NCBI GenBank assembly: GCA_012719255.1
Contig: JAAYAS010000339.1
Span: 1 to 7,155, forward strand
DNA: 7,155 nt
Direction of reading: 5' to 3'
Source of the DNA: Microbacteriaceae bacterium
GTDB taxonomy: Bacteria; Actinomycetota; Actinomycetes; Actinomycetales; Microbacteriaceae
Translations under genes and position numbers: made by a program
The notes under the pieces: generated by a model
Told to the model about the DNA's origin: nothing
Databases searched by the model: none
Seen by the model: only the letters and a program-made list of their open reading frames with translations
Shown here: positions 1 to 5,895 of the stretch, in pieces
Layout of the letters: each line of letters opens with the position of its first letter
How positions within the stretch are numbered: position 1 is the stretch's first letter

Positions 1-963
1 GGCGGGCGGGGGCGCGACCTCGACGGCGACCTCGTCGGCGTCGTCGAGCAGCAGCACGTCGACGCCGACGTCGAGCCGCGAGGTCGTCGGCTGGCCGGTG
101 ACGATGCCGCGCAGCGGCGACACGTCGGCGAAGTCGCGCCCCCACGCGGTGACGACGTAGCGCGAATCGGCGAAGTGGTCGTTCGTCGGGTCGAGGTCGA
201 CCCACGAGCCGTCGCCGGCCATCGCGGCGAGCCAGGCGTGCGAGGCGTCCGAGCCCTGCAGCTTCGGCCGGCCCGGCGGCGGCGAGGTCTCGAGGTAGCC
301 CGACACGTACCGCGCCGGCACGCCGAACCACCGCAGGCAGCCGATCGCGAGCTGCGCGAAGTCCTGGCAGACGCCCGCGCCGCCGGCGAGCAGCTCGTCG
401 AGCGTCGTCCGCACGCCGGTCACCCCCGAGCGGTAGGCGAAGTCGCGGTGGATCGCGTGCGTGAGCGTCTCGAGCGCCTCGCCGAACGGCATCCCCGGAT
501 GCAGCACCCCGGTCGCGTACTCGACCACCGCATCCGTCACCGCGACGAGCGGCGAGGGCAGCGCGAACTCGACCGCCTCGACCGGGTCGCCGTGCGCCGC
601 GAGGTGCGCGGCGGTCTCGCCGAGGGTGCGGGCGTTCAGCGCGTCGAGGTCGGGCGCCGGCCAGTGCACGTCGACGATCGACTCCTTCGCGAGCTCGAGC
701 ACGGTGTAGGGCTCGCGCACCTCGATGTAGTCGACGAGGTTGCCGTAGCGGTCGGTGTGCGTCGTGCGCACGAGCGGCGCCGGCTCGAGCCGCGTCGCCG
801 TCGAGCGCACCGTCTGCGTCGGCGTGGGGCGCGGCGTGAGCCGGCCGAGCTCGTAGGCGGCGACGCGCGGCGCGTCGTACTCGTAGCGGGTGACGTGCCG
901 CACGAGGTACGAGCGGGGCGAATGGTGGTCGGCGCGCACCGCCTCGAGGTCGAAGCCGGTCAT
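1..963 (-). CDS. Transglutaminase-like family protein (3' end cut by window edge)
   Basis: Seen: 321 codons from ATG at 963 with no stop before the window edge, so the C-terminus is missing. The N-terminal part (about residues 18-100: SYLVRHVTRYEYD, LTPRPTPTQ, DRYGNLVDYIEV) matches the bacterial transglutaminase N-terminal beta domain. The core follows with a full catalytic triad: Cys199 in GAGVCQDFAQL, His242 in SHAWLA and Asp258 in DLDPTN. The family hallmark GRDFADVSPLRG lies at residues 275-286. No signal peptide or membrane segment is evident, so it is probably cytoplasmic. Family knowledge: this fold covers proteases, amidases and acyltransferases, and this subfamily recurs beside circularly permuted ATP-grasp and alpha-E genes. 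Inference: it processes or transfers the peptide product of its upstream partner, whose stop codon its start overlaps (ATGA). The exact reaction and substrate are unknown. Homologues I recall are only slightly longer than the visible part, so little should be missing. Confidence 0.93.
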   Translation of the reverse strand, partial: MTGFDLEAVRADHHSPRSYLVRHVTRYEYDAPRVAAYELGRLTPRPTPTQTVRSTATRLEPAPLVRTTHTDRYGNLVDYIEVREPYTVLELAKESIVDVHWPAPDLDALNARTLGETAAHLAAHGDPVEAVEFALPSPLVAVTDAVVEYATGVLHPGMPFGEALETLTHAIHRDFAYRSGVTGVRTTLDELLAGGAGVCQDFAQLAIGCLRWFGVPARYVSGYLETSPPPGRPKLQGSDASHAWLAAMAGDGSWVDLDPTNDHFADSRYVVTAWGRDFADVSPLRGIVTGQPTTSRLDVGVDVLLLDDADEVAVEVAPPPA

Positions 964-3524
964 GCGTCGCTCCCGGGCCCGTACCAGCGCTGCTGGAAGT
1001 CGGCCTGAGGCGCCTGCCGGCGGAAGTGCCGCGCCTCGATGGCGGCGCTCACCGCGCGCAGCTCGTCGAGCGCGCGGGTGGCGGCGGCGACGAGCTCGGC
1101 GCGGCGGTCGGTGACCGCGTCGACGTCGATCGCGGCGAGCTCGTCGGCGAGCGCCTGCATCCGCTCGGCGAGCTCGTCGTCGCCGACGACGCGGAGGTTG
1201 CGGGCGATGCGCACGGCCTGGAACCGGGCCGAGCGGGGATTGTCGCGCTCGGCGACGAGCAGGTCGAGGGTCGACTCGACCTGGCCGGCGGGCCCGAGGC
1301 CGACGGCGATGCGGCGGCGGTTCGTCATCGTCGAGTCGCCGACGCCGAGCACCGCCTCCGACACGAGGTACTCGACGAGCGGCGACTGCGGCTCGCCGAG
1401 GGCGGCGCGCACGAGCCCGAGCGTGAACTGCGCCCGCTCCATCCGGATGCCGGCGTCGACGAACGCCCACGACTCGTCGCGGTAGAGGCCGTGGGCGACG
1501 ATGCCCTGCAGCGCGAGCAGCGGCCCGAGCAGCTCGTCGAAGCCCGCCTGCAGCTCGTCGGCGTCGCCGGGCACGTCGTCGCGGGCGCGCACGAGGCTCG
1601 CGAGCACCGGCCAGGTGTCGCCCGAGACGAGCTCGCGCACGTACTGCGCGGCGAGCTCGAGCCGGTCGATCGAGCTCGCGACGGTGCCGGCCGACTCGCG
1701 GCCCGAGACGAGCCCGCGCAGGTACTGCGCGAGCGGCTCGCCCGCGCGGGGCCGGCGCACGGCGAGCAGTCGGGCCACCGCATCCAGGATGCGCGCGAGC
1801 GCGGCCGCGCCGGGCGTGTCGGGATGCGCGCCGTGGTCGTTCGCGAGGTCGTTCGCGACGGCGAGCAGGCGCACGGTCGCGTCGGTGCGCTCGGTGTAGC
1901 GGCCGAACCAGTAGAGGTTGTCGGCGCCGCGGGGCGTGATCTCGAAGCCGAGCGCCTCGCGCACCCGCGGGCGGCGCTGGCCGACGCGCTCGATGACCGG
2001 CAGGCCGAGGTCGTCGGGTCCGCCGACCACCCAGACGTCCTTCGCGAGCGCGCCGCGGCCCGAGGTGATGTGCAGCTCGTCGGGGGTCGTGCCGACGCGG
2101 CCGAGCCCGCCGGGCATGATCACGTGCTCGTCGCCGAGCCGCACGCCGAAGGCGCGCAGCACGAAGCGGCGCGGCTCGAGGCCGGCGTCGCCGACGACCG
2201 GCGCGGTCGACAGCGGCAGCGGCGCCTGGCCGGTCCACGCCCACGGCTCGGCCTCGATGCGGGCGCGGTGCTCGTCGAGCTCGGCGGCGGTGAGCAGCCA
2301 GCCGGGCGTCGCATGGTCGCCCTCGTCGCGGTGGATCGGCTTGAGCACGAGCCGCTCGAGGTTCGCGAGCACGTGGGCGCGGCCCGCGTCGTCGCCGCAC
2401 CACCAGGTCTCGGCGCCGGGCAGCGCGAGCGGCTCGCCGAGGAGGTGCTCGGCGAGCGCCGGCAGGTACGGCTGCAGGCCGGGGTTCTCGAGCACGCCCG
2501 CGCCGATCGGGTTGATGACGACGGCGCTGCCCGAGCGCACCGATTCGACGAGCCCGGCGACGCCGAGGCGGCTGTCGCCGCGCAGCTCGAGCGGGTCGGC
2601 CCAGGTCTCGTCGACGCGGCGCAGCACGGCGTCGACCGGCACGAGCCCGTGGCTCGCGCGCAGCTGCACGCGGCCTGCGCGCACCTGCAGGTCGTCGGCC
2701 TCGACGAGTGGGAAGCCGAGCAGCGACGCGGTGAACGCCTGGTCGAAGGCGGTCTCGCTGGCGGCGCCGGGGCTGAGGAGCACGGTGCGCGGCACGCCGT
2801 CGTGCTCGGGCGCGGCGGCGAGGATCGCGGCGGTCATCGTGTGGAAGAAGCCGCGGAGCTTCGCGACGTCGGTGTCGCGGTGGAGGCGCGGCAGCAGCTG
2901 CGCGACGATGCGGCGGGTCGCCATCGCGTAGCCGGCGCCGGAGGGCGCCTGCGTGCGGTCGTCGAACACCGCCCACGCGCCGGCGGCGTCGCGGCCGAGG
3001 TCGGTGGCGGTGGTGACGAGCGGGCGGCGGGATGCGGGGACGCCGTGGGCGGCGCGCACGTAGCCGCGGTGCCCGAGCACGATCTCGGCGGGGATGCGGC
3101 GCTCGCGCAGCAGCCGCTGCTCGCCGTAGACGTCGTCGAGCACGAGCCGCAGCAGCCGGGCGCGCTGCTCGAGGCCGGCCTCGAGGGCGGTCCACTCGGC
3201 GCCGTCGATGATCACCGGCAGCGGGTCGACGCGCCAGGGGCCGGGCGCGGCGCCGTCGGGCGCGGTGCCGTAGGTGACGCCGTCGTCGTCGAGGTAGTGC
3301 TCGGCGCGGCGGCGGGCGCGGGCGAGCTCGGCGTGGCCGTGGCGCAGCAGCGTCTCGACGAGGCCCTCCGAGCCGGGATGCACGCCGTCGGCGGTGACGA
3401 GCTCGTCGACGCCGACCCGCGGAGCGGCGGCGGGGCCCGCGGCGGCGAGCGCGGCGCGGTACTCGTCGAGCAGCGCCGCGGCGCGCGCCTCGGCCTCGGC
3501 GGACGGTTCGGCGGAGCGTGGCAC
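960..3524 (-). CDS. Circularly permuted ATP-grasp / alpha-E domain fusion protein
   Basis: Seen: 854 aa from GTG at 3524 to TGA at 962-960. Residues ~40-510 show the circularly permuted ATP-grasp signature (DUF404/DUF407 type): DGVTYG (81-86), PWRVDPLP (96-103), NPIGAGVLENPGLQPYLPAL (338-357), TWWCGDD (373-379), the likely nucleotide-binding LVLKPIHRDEG (392-402), RAFGVRLGDEHVIMPGGLGR (457-476) and AKDVWVV (494-500). Residues ~528-850 are a helical alpha-E domain (DUF403) with NLYWFGRYTERTDATVRLL (536-554) and DNPRSARFQ (761-769). Family knowledge: ATP-grasp enzymes join carboxylates to amines via acyl-phosphates; the two domains are often separate adjacent genes, and fused forms of about this size exist. 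Inference: it makes a peptide or peptide tag, working with the transglutaminase downstream. Start choice: a TANNNT box lies 7 nt upstream, and homology begins near residue 10-15. The open frame continues upstream to ~5180, but there it is only antisense of selO. The substrate is unknown. Confidence 0.93.
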   Translation of the reverse strand: MPRSAEPSAEAEARAAALLDEYRAALAAAGPAAAPRVGVDELVTADGVHPGSEGLVETLLRHGHAELARARRRAEHYLDDDGVTYGTAPDGAAPGPWRVDPLPVIIDGAEWTALEAGLEQRARLLRLVLDDVYGEQRLLRERRIPAEIVLGHRGYVRAAHGVPASRRPLVTTATDLGRDAAGAWAVFDDRTQAPSGAGYAMATRRIVAQLLPRLHRDTDVAKLRGFFHTMTAAILAAAPEHDGVPRTVLLSPGAASETAFDQAFTASLLGFPLVEADDLQVRAGRVQLRASHGLVPVDAVLRRVDETWADPLELRGDSRLGVAGLVESVRSGSAVVINPIGAGVLENPGLQPYLPALAEHLLGEPLALPGAETWWCGDDAGRAHVLANLERLVLKPIHRDEGDHATPGWLLTAAELDEHRARIEAEPWAWTGQAPLPLSTAPVVGDAGLEPRRFVLRAFGVRLGDEHVIMPGGLGRVGTTPDELHITSGRGALAKDVWVVGGPDDLGLPVIERVGQRRPRVREALGFEITPRGADNLYWFGRYTERTDATVRLLAVANDLANDHGAHPDTPGAAALARILDAVARLLAVRRPRAGEPLAQYLRGLVSGRESAGTVASSIDRLELAAQYVRELVSGDTWPVLASLVRARDDVPGDADELQAGFDELLGPLLALQGIVAHGLYRDESWAFVDAGIRMERAQFTLGLVRAALGEPQSPLVEYLVSEAVLGVGDSTMTNRRRIAVGLGPAGQVESTLDLLVAERDNPRSARFQAVRIARNLRVVGDDELAERMQALADELAAIDVDAVTDRRAELVAAATRALDELRAVSAAIEARHFRRQAPQADFQQRWYGPGSDA
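970..974 (-). promoter_or_regulatory. Ribosome binding site of the transglutaminase gene
   Basis: GGGAG on the minus strand sits 6 nt before the ATG at 963 and lies inside the 3' end of the upstream ATP-grasp/alpha-E gene. With the 4-nt ATGA stop/start overlap this suggests coupled translation of the two genes. It supports the chosen ATG and contrasts with the transcript-initial genes here, which lack a well-placed Shine-Dalgarno sequence. Confidence 0.6.
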
Positions 3525-3531
3525 GTCTCCG

Positions 3532-3537
3532 AGCCTA
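3532..3537 (-). promoter_or_regulatory. Candidate -10 box, leaderless promoter of the ATP-grasp operon
   Basis: TAGGCT on the minus strand fits the actinobacterial -10 consensus TANNNT and ends 7 nt before the GTG start, so transcription would begin at or beside the first base of the start codon. A GGAG lies only 2 nt before the GTG, too close for a normal Shine-Dalgarno, which favours leaderless translation. No convincing -35 was found at 16-19 nt. Confidence 0.5.
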
Positions 3538-3574
3538 CCGGCGGACTCCTGCCCGCCCGCCGACCCGCCCCGAC

Positions 3575-3616
3575 CCCCGACCGAGGAACCCCGACCGTGG
3601 AGCCCCGACCGGGAGT
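3575..3616. repeat. 14-bp tandem repeat, three units
   Basis: Three consecutive 14-bp units begin CCCCGACCG, at 3575-3588, 3589-3602 and 3603-3616, with more variable ends (AGGAA, TGGAG, GGAGT). A further CCCCGACC lies at 3568-3575. The third unit runs into the left arm of the first palindrome, so the repeats and hairpins may share an origin. Function unknown. Confidence 0.6.
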
Positions 3617-3636
3617 TGCACCTGCGACTCCCGGTC
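3607..3636. repeat. 30-bp near-palindrome, copy 1
   Basis: Arms 3607-3620 and 3623-3636 (14 bp each) flank a central CC. All positions pair except one T/G, which would be a G·U wobble in plus-strand RNA. A second copy starts 43 bp downstream. It lies between two divergent start codons, outside any gene I support. It may be a dispersed REP-like element, a regulator-binding site or an RNA hairpin; no T-run follows, so it is not a classical terminator. No third copy is present in this window. Confidence 0.75.
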
Positions 3637-3647
3637 CGCCCACGAGA

Positions 3648-3681
3648 CCGACCGGGGGTTGTACCTGCGACTCCCGGTCGG
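3648..3681. repeat. 30-bp near-palindrome, copy 2 (stem extends to 16 bp)
   Basis: The core at 3650-3679 matches copy 1 at 27 of 30 positions by my reading. The three arm positions that break perfect symmetry are all T/G combinations, which would stay paired as G·U in plus-strand RNA. Two further C-G pairs extend the stem on the outside (CC at 3648-3649 with GG at 3680-3681). It has the same orientation as copy 1, separated from it by 13 bp between cores. Confidence 0.75.
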
Positions 3682-3722
3682 GGCGGGGCGGACGGGCACA
3701 CGGAACGCTCCGGTGGGGCGCC

Positions 3723-3728
3723 TACGGT
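3723..3728 (+). promoter_or_regulatory. Candidate -10 box, leaderless promoter of selO
   Basis: TACGGT fits TANNNT and ends 6 nt before the selO ATG, placing the transcription start at the start codon. There is no Shine-Dalgarno in the bases immediately before the ATG, in agreement with a leaderless mRNA. If so, the palindromes at 3607-3681 lie upstream of the transcript. No clear -35 was found. Confidence 0.5.
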
Positions 3729-3734
3729 GGCCCG

Positions 3735-5258
3735 ATGGACTCCCTCGCCACCGCCCTCGCCGAGGTGCCGCTCGAGCACCGCTTCGCCGACGCCCTGCCG
3801 CAGCTCGCGATCCCGTGGACCGCCGACGAAGTCGCCGAGCCCCGCATCCTCGTCGCGAACGACGCCCTCGCCCGCGAGCTCGGGCTCGACCCCGAGTGGC
3901 TGCGGAGCGAGGAGGGCCGCCGCTTCCTCGTCGGCAACGCGCTCCCCGAGGGCGCGAAGCCGGTGGCGCAGGCGTACGCCGGCCACCAGTTCGGCTTCTA
4001 CTCGCCGCGCCTCGGCGACGGCCGAGCGCTGCTGCTCGGCGAGCTCGGCACCGCCGACGGCCTGCGCGACCTCCACCTCAAGGGCTCGGGGCCGACGCCG
4101 TTCTCGCGCGACGGCGACGGCCTCGCGGCGATCGGCCCGATGCTCCGCGAGCACCTCGTCGGCGAGGCGATGCACGCCCTCGGCATCCCCACGACCCGCT
4201 CGCTCGCGGTCGTCGCGACCGGCGCCGAGGTGCGCCGCGGCGGCCGGCTCCCCGGCGCGCTGCTCGTCCGCGTCGCCCGCAGCCACCTGCGGGTCGGCAC
4301 GTTCCAGTTCGCGGCCGCGAACCGCGACCGCCAGCGGGGCGCCGAGGCCCGGGCGCACGCCCCCGACGCCGAGCCCGACGTGCTCCGCGCGCTCGTCGAC
4401 CACGCGATCGAGCGCCACCACCCCGAGGCCGCGAGCGCCCCGCATCCGGTGCTCGCCCTGCTCGAGGCGGTCGCCGTCGCGCAGGCGCGGCTCGTCGCGG
4501 CCTGGCTCGGGGTCGGCTTCGTGCACGGCGTGATGAACACCGACAACACGACGATCTCGGGCGAGACGATCGACTACGGGCCGTGCGCGTTCATCGACCG
4601 CTTCGACGTCGGCGCGGTGTTCTCGTCGATCGACCACCTGGGCCGCTACGCGCTGCGCAACCAGCCGGCGATCGCGCAGTGGAACATCGCGCGGCTCGCG
4701 GATGCGCTGCTGCCGCTCATCGACGACGACCGCGATCGCGCGGTCGAGCGCGCCACCGAGTCGGTGAACGCGTTCGGCCCGGCGTTCGCGGCGGCCTGGC
4801 GGGCGACGATGCGCGCGAAGCTCGGCCTCGCCGACGACGCGTTCGACGACGACGCCGCCGAGCACGAGTTCGTCGAGGAGCTGCTCGTCGCCCTCCACGA
4901 CGGCGGCGTCGACTGGACCGGCTTCTTCCGCGATCTCGGCGACGACGGGGATGCGGCGCGGGCGCGCTTCGCCGATCCGGCCGCGTTCGACGCGTGGGCG
5001 GCCCGCTGGCGCGCGCTCGACCCCGACCGTGCGGCGATGGCCGAGGCGAACCCGGTGGTCATCCCCCGCAACCACCTCGTCGAGGAGGCGCTCGCCGCGG
5101 CGCAGGACGACGGCGATCTCGCGCCGTTCGAGCGGCTGCTCGCGGCGGTCACCGATCCGTTCGCGCGCCGGCCCGAGCACCGCGGCCCCGAGTTCGCGCG
5201 CTACGCGGAGCCCGCTCCCGACGACTTCGGCCGCTACGTCACCTTCTGCGGGACGTAG
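3735..5258 (+). CDS. selO: Protein adenylyltransferase SelO (YdiU/UPF0061 family)
   Basis: Seen: 507 aa, ATG to TAG, near the usual ~480-550 aa of the family. Characteristic blocks run in order: YAGHQFGFYSPRLGDGRALL (81-100), HLKGSGPTPFSRDGDG (114-129), PMLREHLVGEAMHALGIPTT (135-154), VARSHLRVGTFQF, HGVMNTDNTTISG and IDYGPCAFID, with the typical ending FCGT (Cys505). Family knowledge: SelO is a pseudokinase fold that binds ATP in an inverted orientation and transfers AMP to Ser, Thr or Tyr of target proteins; it is linked to redox homeostasis and protein glutathionylation in E. coli. The expected active-site residues are present: Lys116 for ATP, probable partner Glu139, Asp270 and Asn271 in NTDN, and Asp280 in DYGP; their spacing matches characterised SelO. 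It should therefore be active. It has no selenocysteine, as is usual in bacteria. No signal peptide; presumably cytoplasmic. The ATG was chosen because family homology begins just after it and a TANNNT box precedes it; the open frame upstream is non-homologous. Confidence 0.96.
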   Translation: MDSLATALAEVPLEHRFADALPQLAIPWTADEVAEPRILVANDALARELGLDPEWLRSEEGRRFLVGNALPEGAKPVAQAYAGHQFGFYSPRLGDGRALLLGELGTADGLRDLHLKGSGPTPFSRDGDGLAAIGPMLREHLVGEAMHALGIPTTRSLAVVATGAEVRRGGRLPGALLVRVARSHLRVGTFQFAAANRDRQRGAEARAHAPDAEPDVLRALVDHAIERHHPEAASAPHPVLALLEAVAVAQARLVAAWLGVGFVHGVMNTDNTTISGETIDYGPCAFIDRFDVGAVFSSIDHLGRYALRNQPAIAQWNIARLADALLPLIDDDRDRAVERATESVNAFGPAFAAAWRATMRAKLGLADDAFDDDAAEHEFVEELLVALHDGGVDWTGFFRDLGDDGDAARARFADPAAFDAWAARWRALDPDRAAMAEANPVVIPRNHLVEEALAAAQDDGDLAPFERLLAAVTDPFARRPEHRGPEFARYAEPAPDDFGRYVTFCGT

Positions 5259-5267
5259 CGGCCGAGG

Positions 5268-5285
5268 CGCGCCGGCGGCGGCGCG
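5268..5285. terminator. Weak hairpin in the convergent selO/tpx gap
   Basis: CGCGCC at 5268-5273 pairs with GGCGCG at 5280-5285 around a 6-nt loop, in the 43-nt gap between two convergent stop codons. No T-run follows on either strand. The location suits a shared terminator, but a short GC stem is expected by chance at this base composition. Confidence 0.25.
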
Positions 5286-5301
5286 GTGCTGACGGATGCG
5301 G

Positions 5302-5799
5302 TCAGTTCAGCGCGGCGAGCGCGGCGTCGTAGTCGGGCTCCTCGCCGATCTCGGGGCTGAGGGCGGAGTAGGCGACGGTGCCGTCGCGGTCGACGATCAC
5401 GACCGCGCGGCCGAGGAGGCCCTCGATGGGGCCGTCGATCTGGTTGACGCCGTAGTCGGCGCCGAACGACGAGCGGAACGCCGAGGCGGCCTTCGCGTTG
5501 TCGATGCCCTCGGCGCCGCAGAAGCGGCCGAGCGCGAAGGGGAGGTCCTTCGAGACGTTGATGACGACGGTGTCCTCGAGGCCGGCGGCGAGCTCGTTGA
5601 AGCGGCGCACCGAGGCCGCGCACACGCCGGTGTCGACCGAGGGGAAGATGTTCAGCACGACGCGCTTGCCGGCGAAGTCGCCGAGCGAGACGGGGCCGAG
5701 GTCGGTGTCGACGAGCTCGAACGCCGGAGCGGCGCTGCCGACGGCGGGCAGCTCGCCCGAGAGGTTGACGGGGGTTCCACGGAACGCAGTAGTAGCCAT
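5302..5799 (-). CDS. tpx: Thiol peroxidase Tpx (atypical 2-Cys peroxiredoxin)
   Basis: Seen: 165 aa from ATG at 5799 to TGA, the standard Tpx length. The start MATTAFRGTPVNLSGELPAVG is typical of the family. The active-site block PSVDTGVCAASVRRFN carries Thr57 and peroxidatic Cys60; resolving Cys94 lies in RFCGAEGI, and Arg131 in LLGRAVVIVD completes the active site. Family knowledge: Tpx reduces H2O2 and alkyl hydroperoxides, forms an intramolecular Cys60-Cys94 disulfide and is recycled by thioredoxin; it acts in the cytoplasm in actinobacteria. It converges on selO, another redox-related gene, across 43 nt, and diverges from the aminotransferase across 96 nt. A GGGA about 11 nt upstream of the ATG is a weak possible ribosome site, and I see no clear TANNNT box. 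The frame stays open upstream to the window's right end, but that is antisense of the aminotransferase. Confidence 0.97.
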   Translation of the reverse strand: MATTAFRGTPVNLSGELPAVGSAAPAFELVDTDLGPVSLGDFAGKRVVLNIFPSVDTGVCAASVRRFNELAAGLEDTVVINVSKDLPFALGRFCGAEGIDNAKAASAFRSSFGADYGVNQIDGPIEGLLGRAVVIVDRDGTVAYSALSPEIGEEPDYDAALAALN

Positions 5800-5814
5800 G
5801 CGCGAAGCATCCCA

Positions 5815-5856
5815 GTTTTCCGCACCGCGTTCGCTGTGAATCACGATGCAGAAAAC
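5815..5856. promoter_or_regulatory. Candidate operator: inverted repeat between tpx and the aminotransferase
   Basis: GTTTTCCGC at 5815-5823 and GCAGAAAAC at 5848-5856 are inverted copies with one mismatch in nine, their centres 33 bp apart (about three helical turns). Between them GTGAATCAC at 5836-5844 is a perfect palindrome around its central base. This is the most A/T-rich part of the 96-bp divergent spacer, a natural place for tpx promoter elements or a regulator. No known regulator site was recognised. Confidence 0.35.
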
Positions 5857-5883
5857 CGCCTCCGGGGAGCGGAGCCCGCGCAC

Positions 5884-5889
5884 TAGCAT
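5884..5889 (+). promoter_or_regulatory. Candidate -10 box, leaderless promoter of the aminotransferase
   Basis: TAGCAT fits TANNNT and ends 6 nt before the ATG at 5896, so the transcript would start at the start codon. No Shine-Dalgarno precedes that ATG. This is the third start in the window with this arrangement. The site also supports the upstream ATG over the later candidates at 5962 and 5971. Confidence 0.5.
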
Positions 5890-5895
5890 TGGCGC

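Larger units (their letters stand above)
3564..3687. repeat. Long-range 12-bp inverted repeat enclosing the palindromes
   Basis: CCCGCCCCGACC at 3564-3575 is perfectly complementary to GGTCGGGGCGGG at 3676-3687. The right arm overlaps the end of the second palindrome, so the long-range pairing and full pairing of that palindrome exclude each other. The arms are low-complexity GC, so part of the match may reflect composition. It could be a structural switch, or simply a repeat-rich divergent spacer. Confidence 0.4.

Noticed and set aside
175..1008. Plus-strand 277-codon open frame
   Set aside because: It is antisense of the transglutaminase gene, which has a complete catalytic triad on the minus strand; the plus product is Arg-rich with no recognisable motif.
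3607..3681. CRISPR array
   Set aside because: There are only two repeat copies, with a 13-bp gap too short for a spacer, and no cas genes.
3607..3681. Intrinsic terminators
   Set aside because: No T-run follows either hairpin, and no gene ends nearby; both flanking genes start here.
1026..3734. Plus-strand frame open ahead of selO
   Set aside because: It is antisense of the ATP-grasp/alpha-E gene, with repetitive Arg/Ala/Glu/Val/His composition; selO homology starts only at 3735.
3525..5180. Upstream extension of the minus-strand ATP-grasp frame (over 500 extra codons)
   Set aside because: It is antisense of selO, made of low-complexity Arg/Ala/Glu/Val residues with no family similarity; open antisense frames are expected with extreme G/C at third codon positions.
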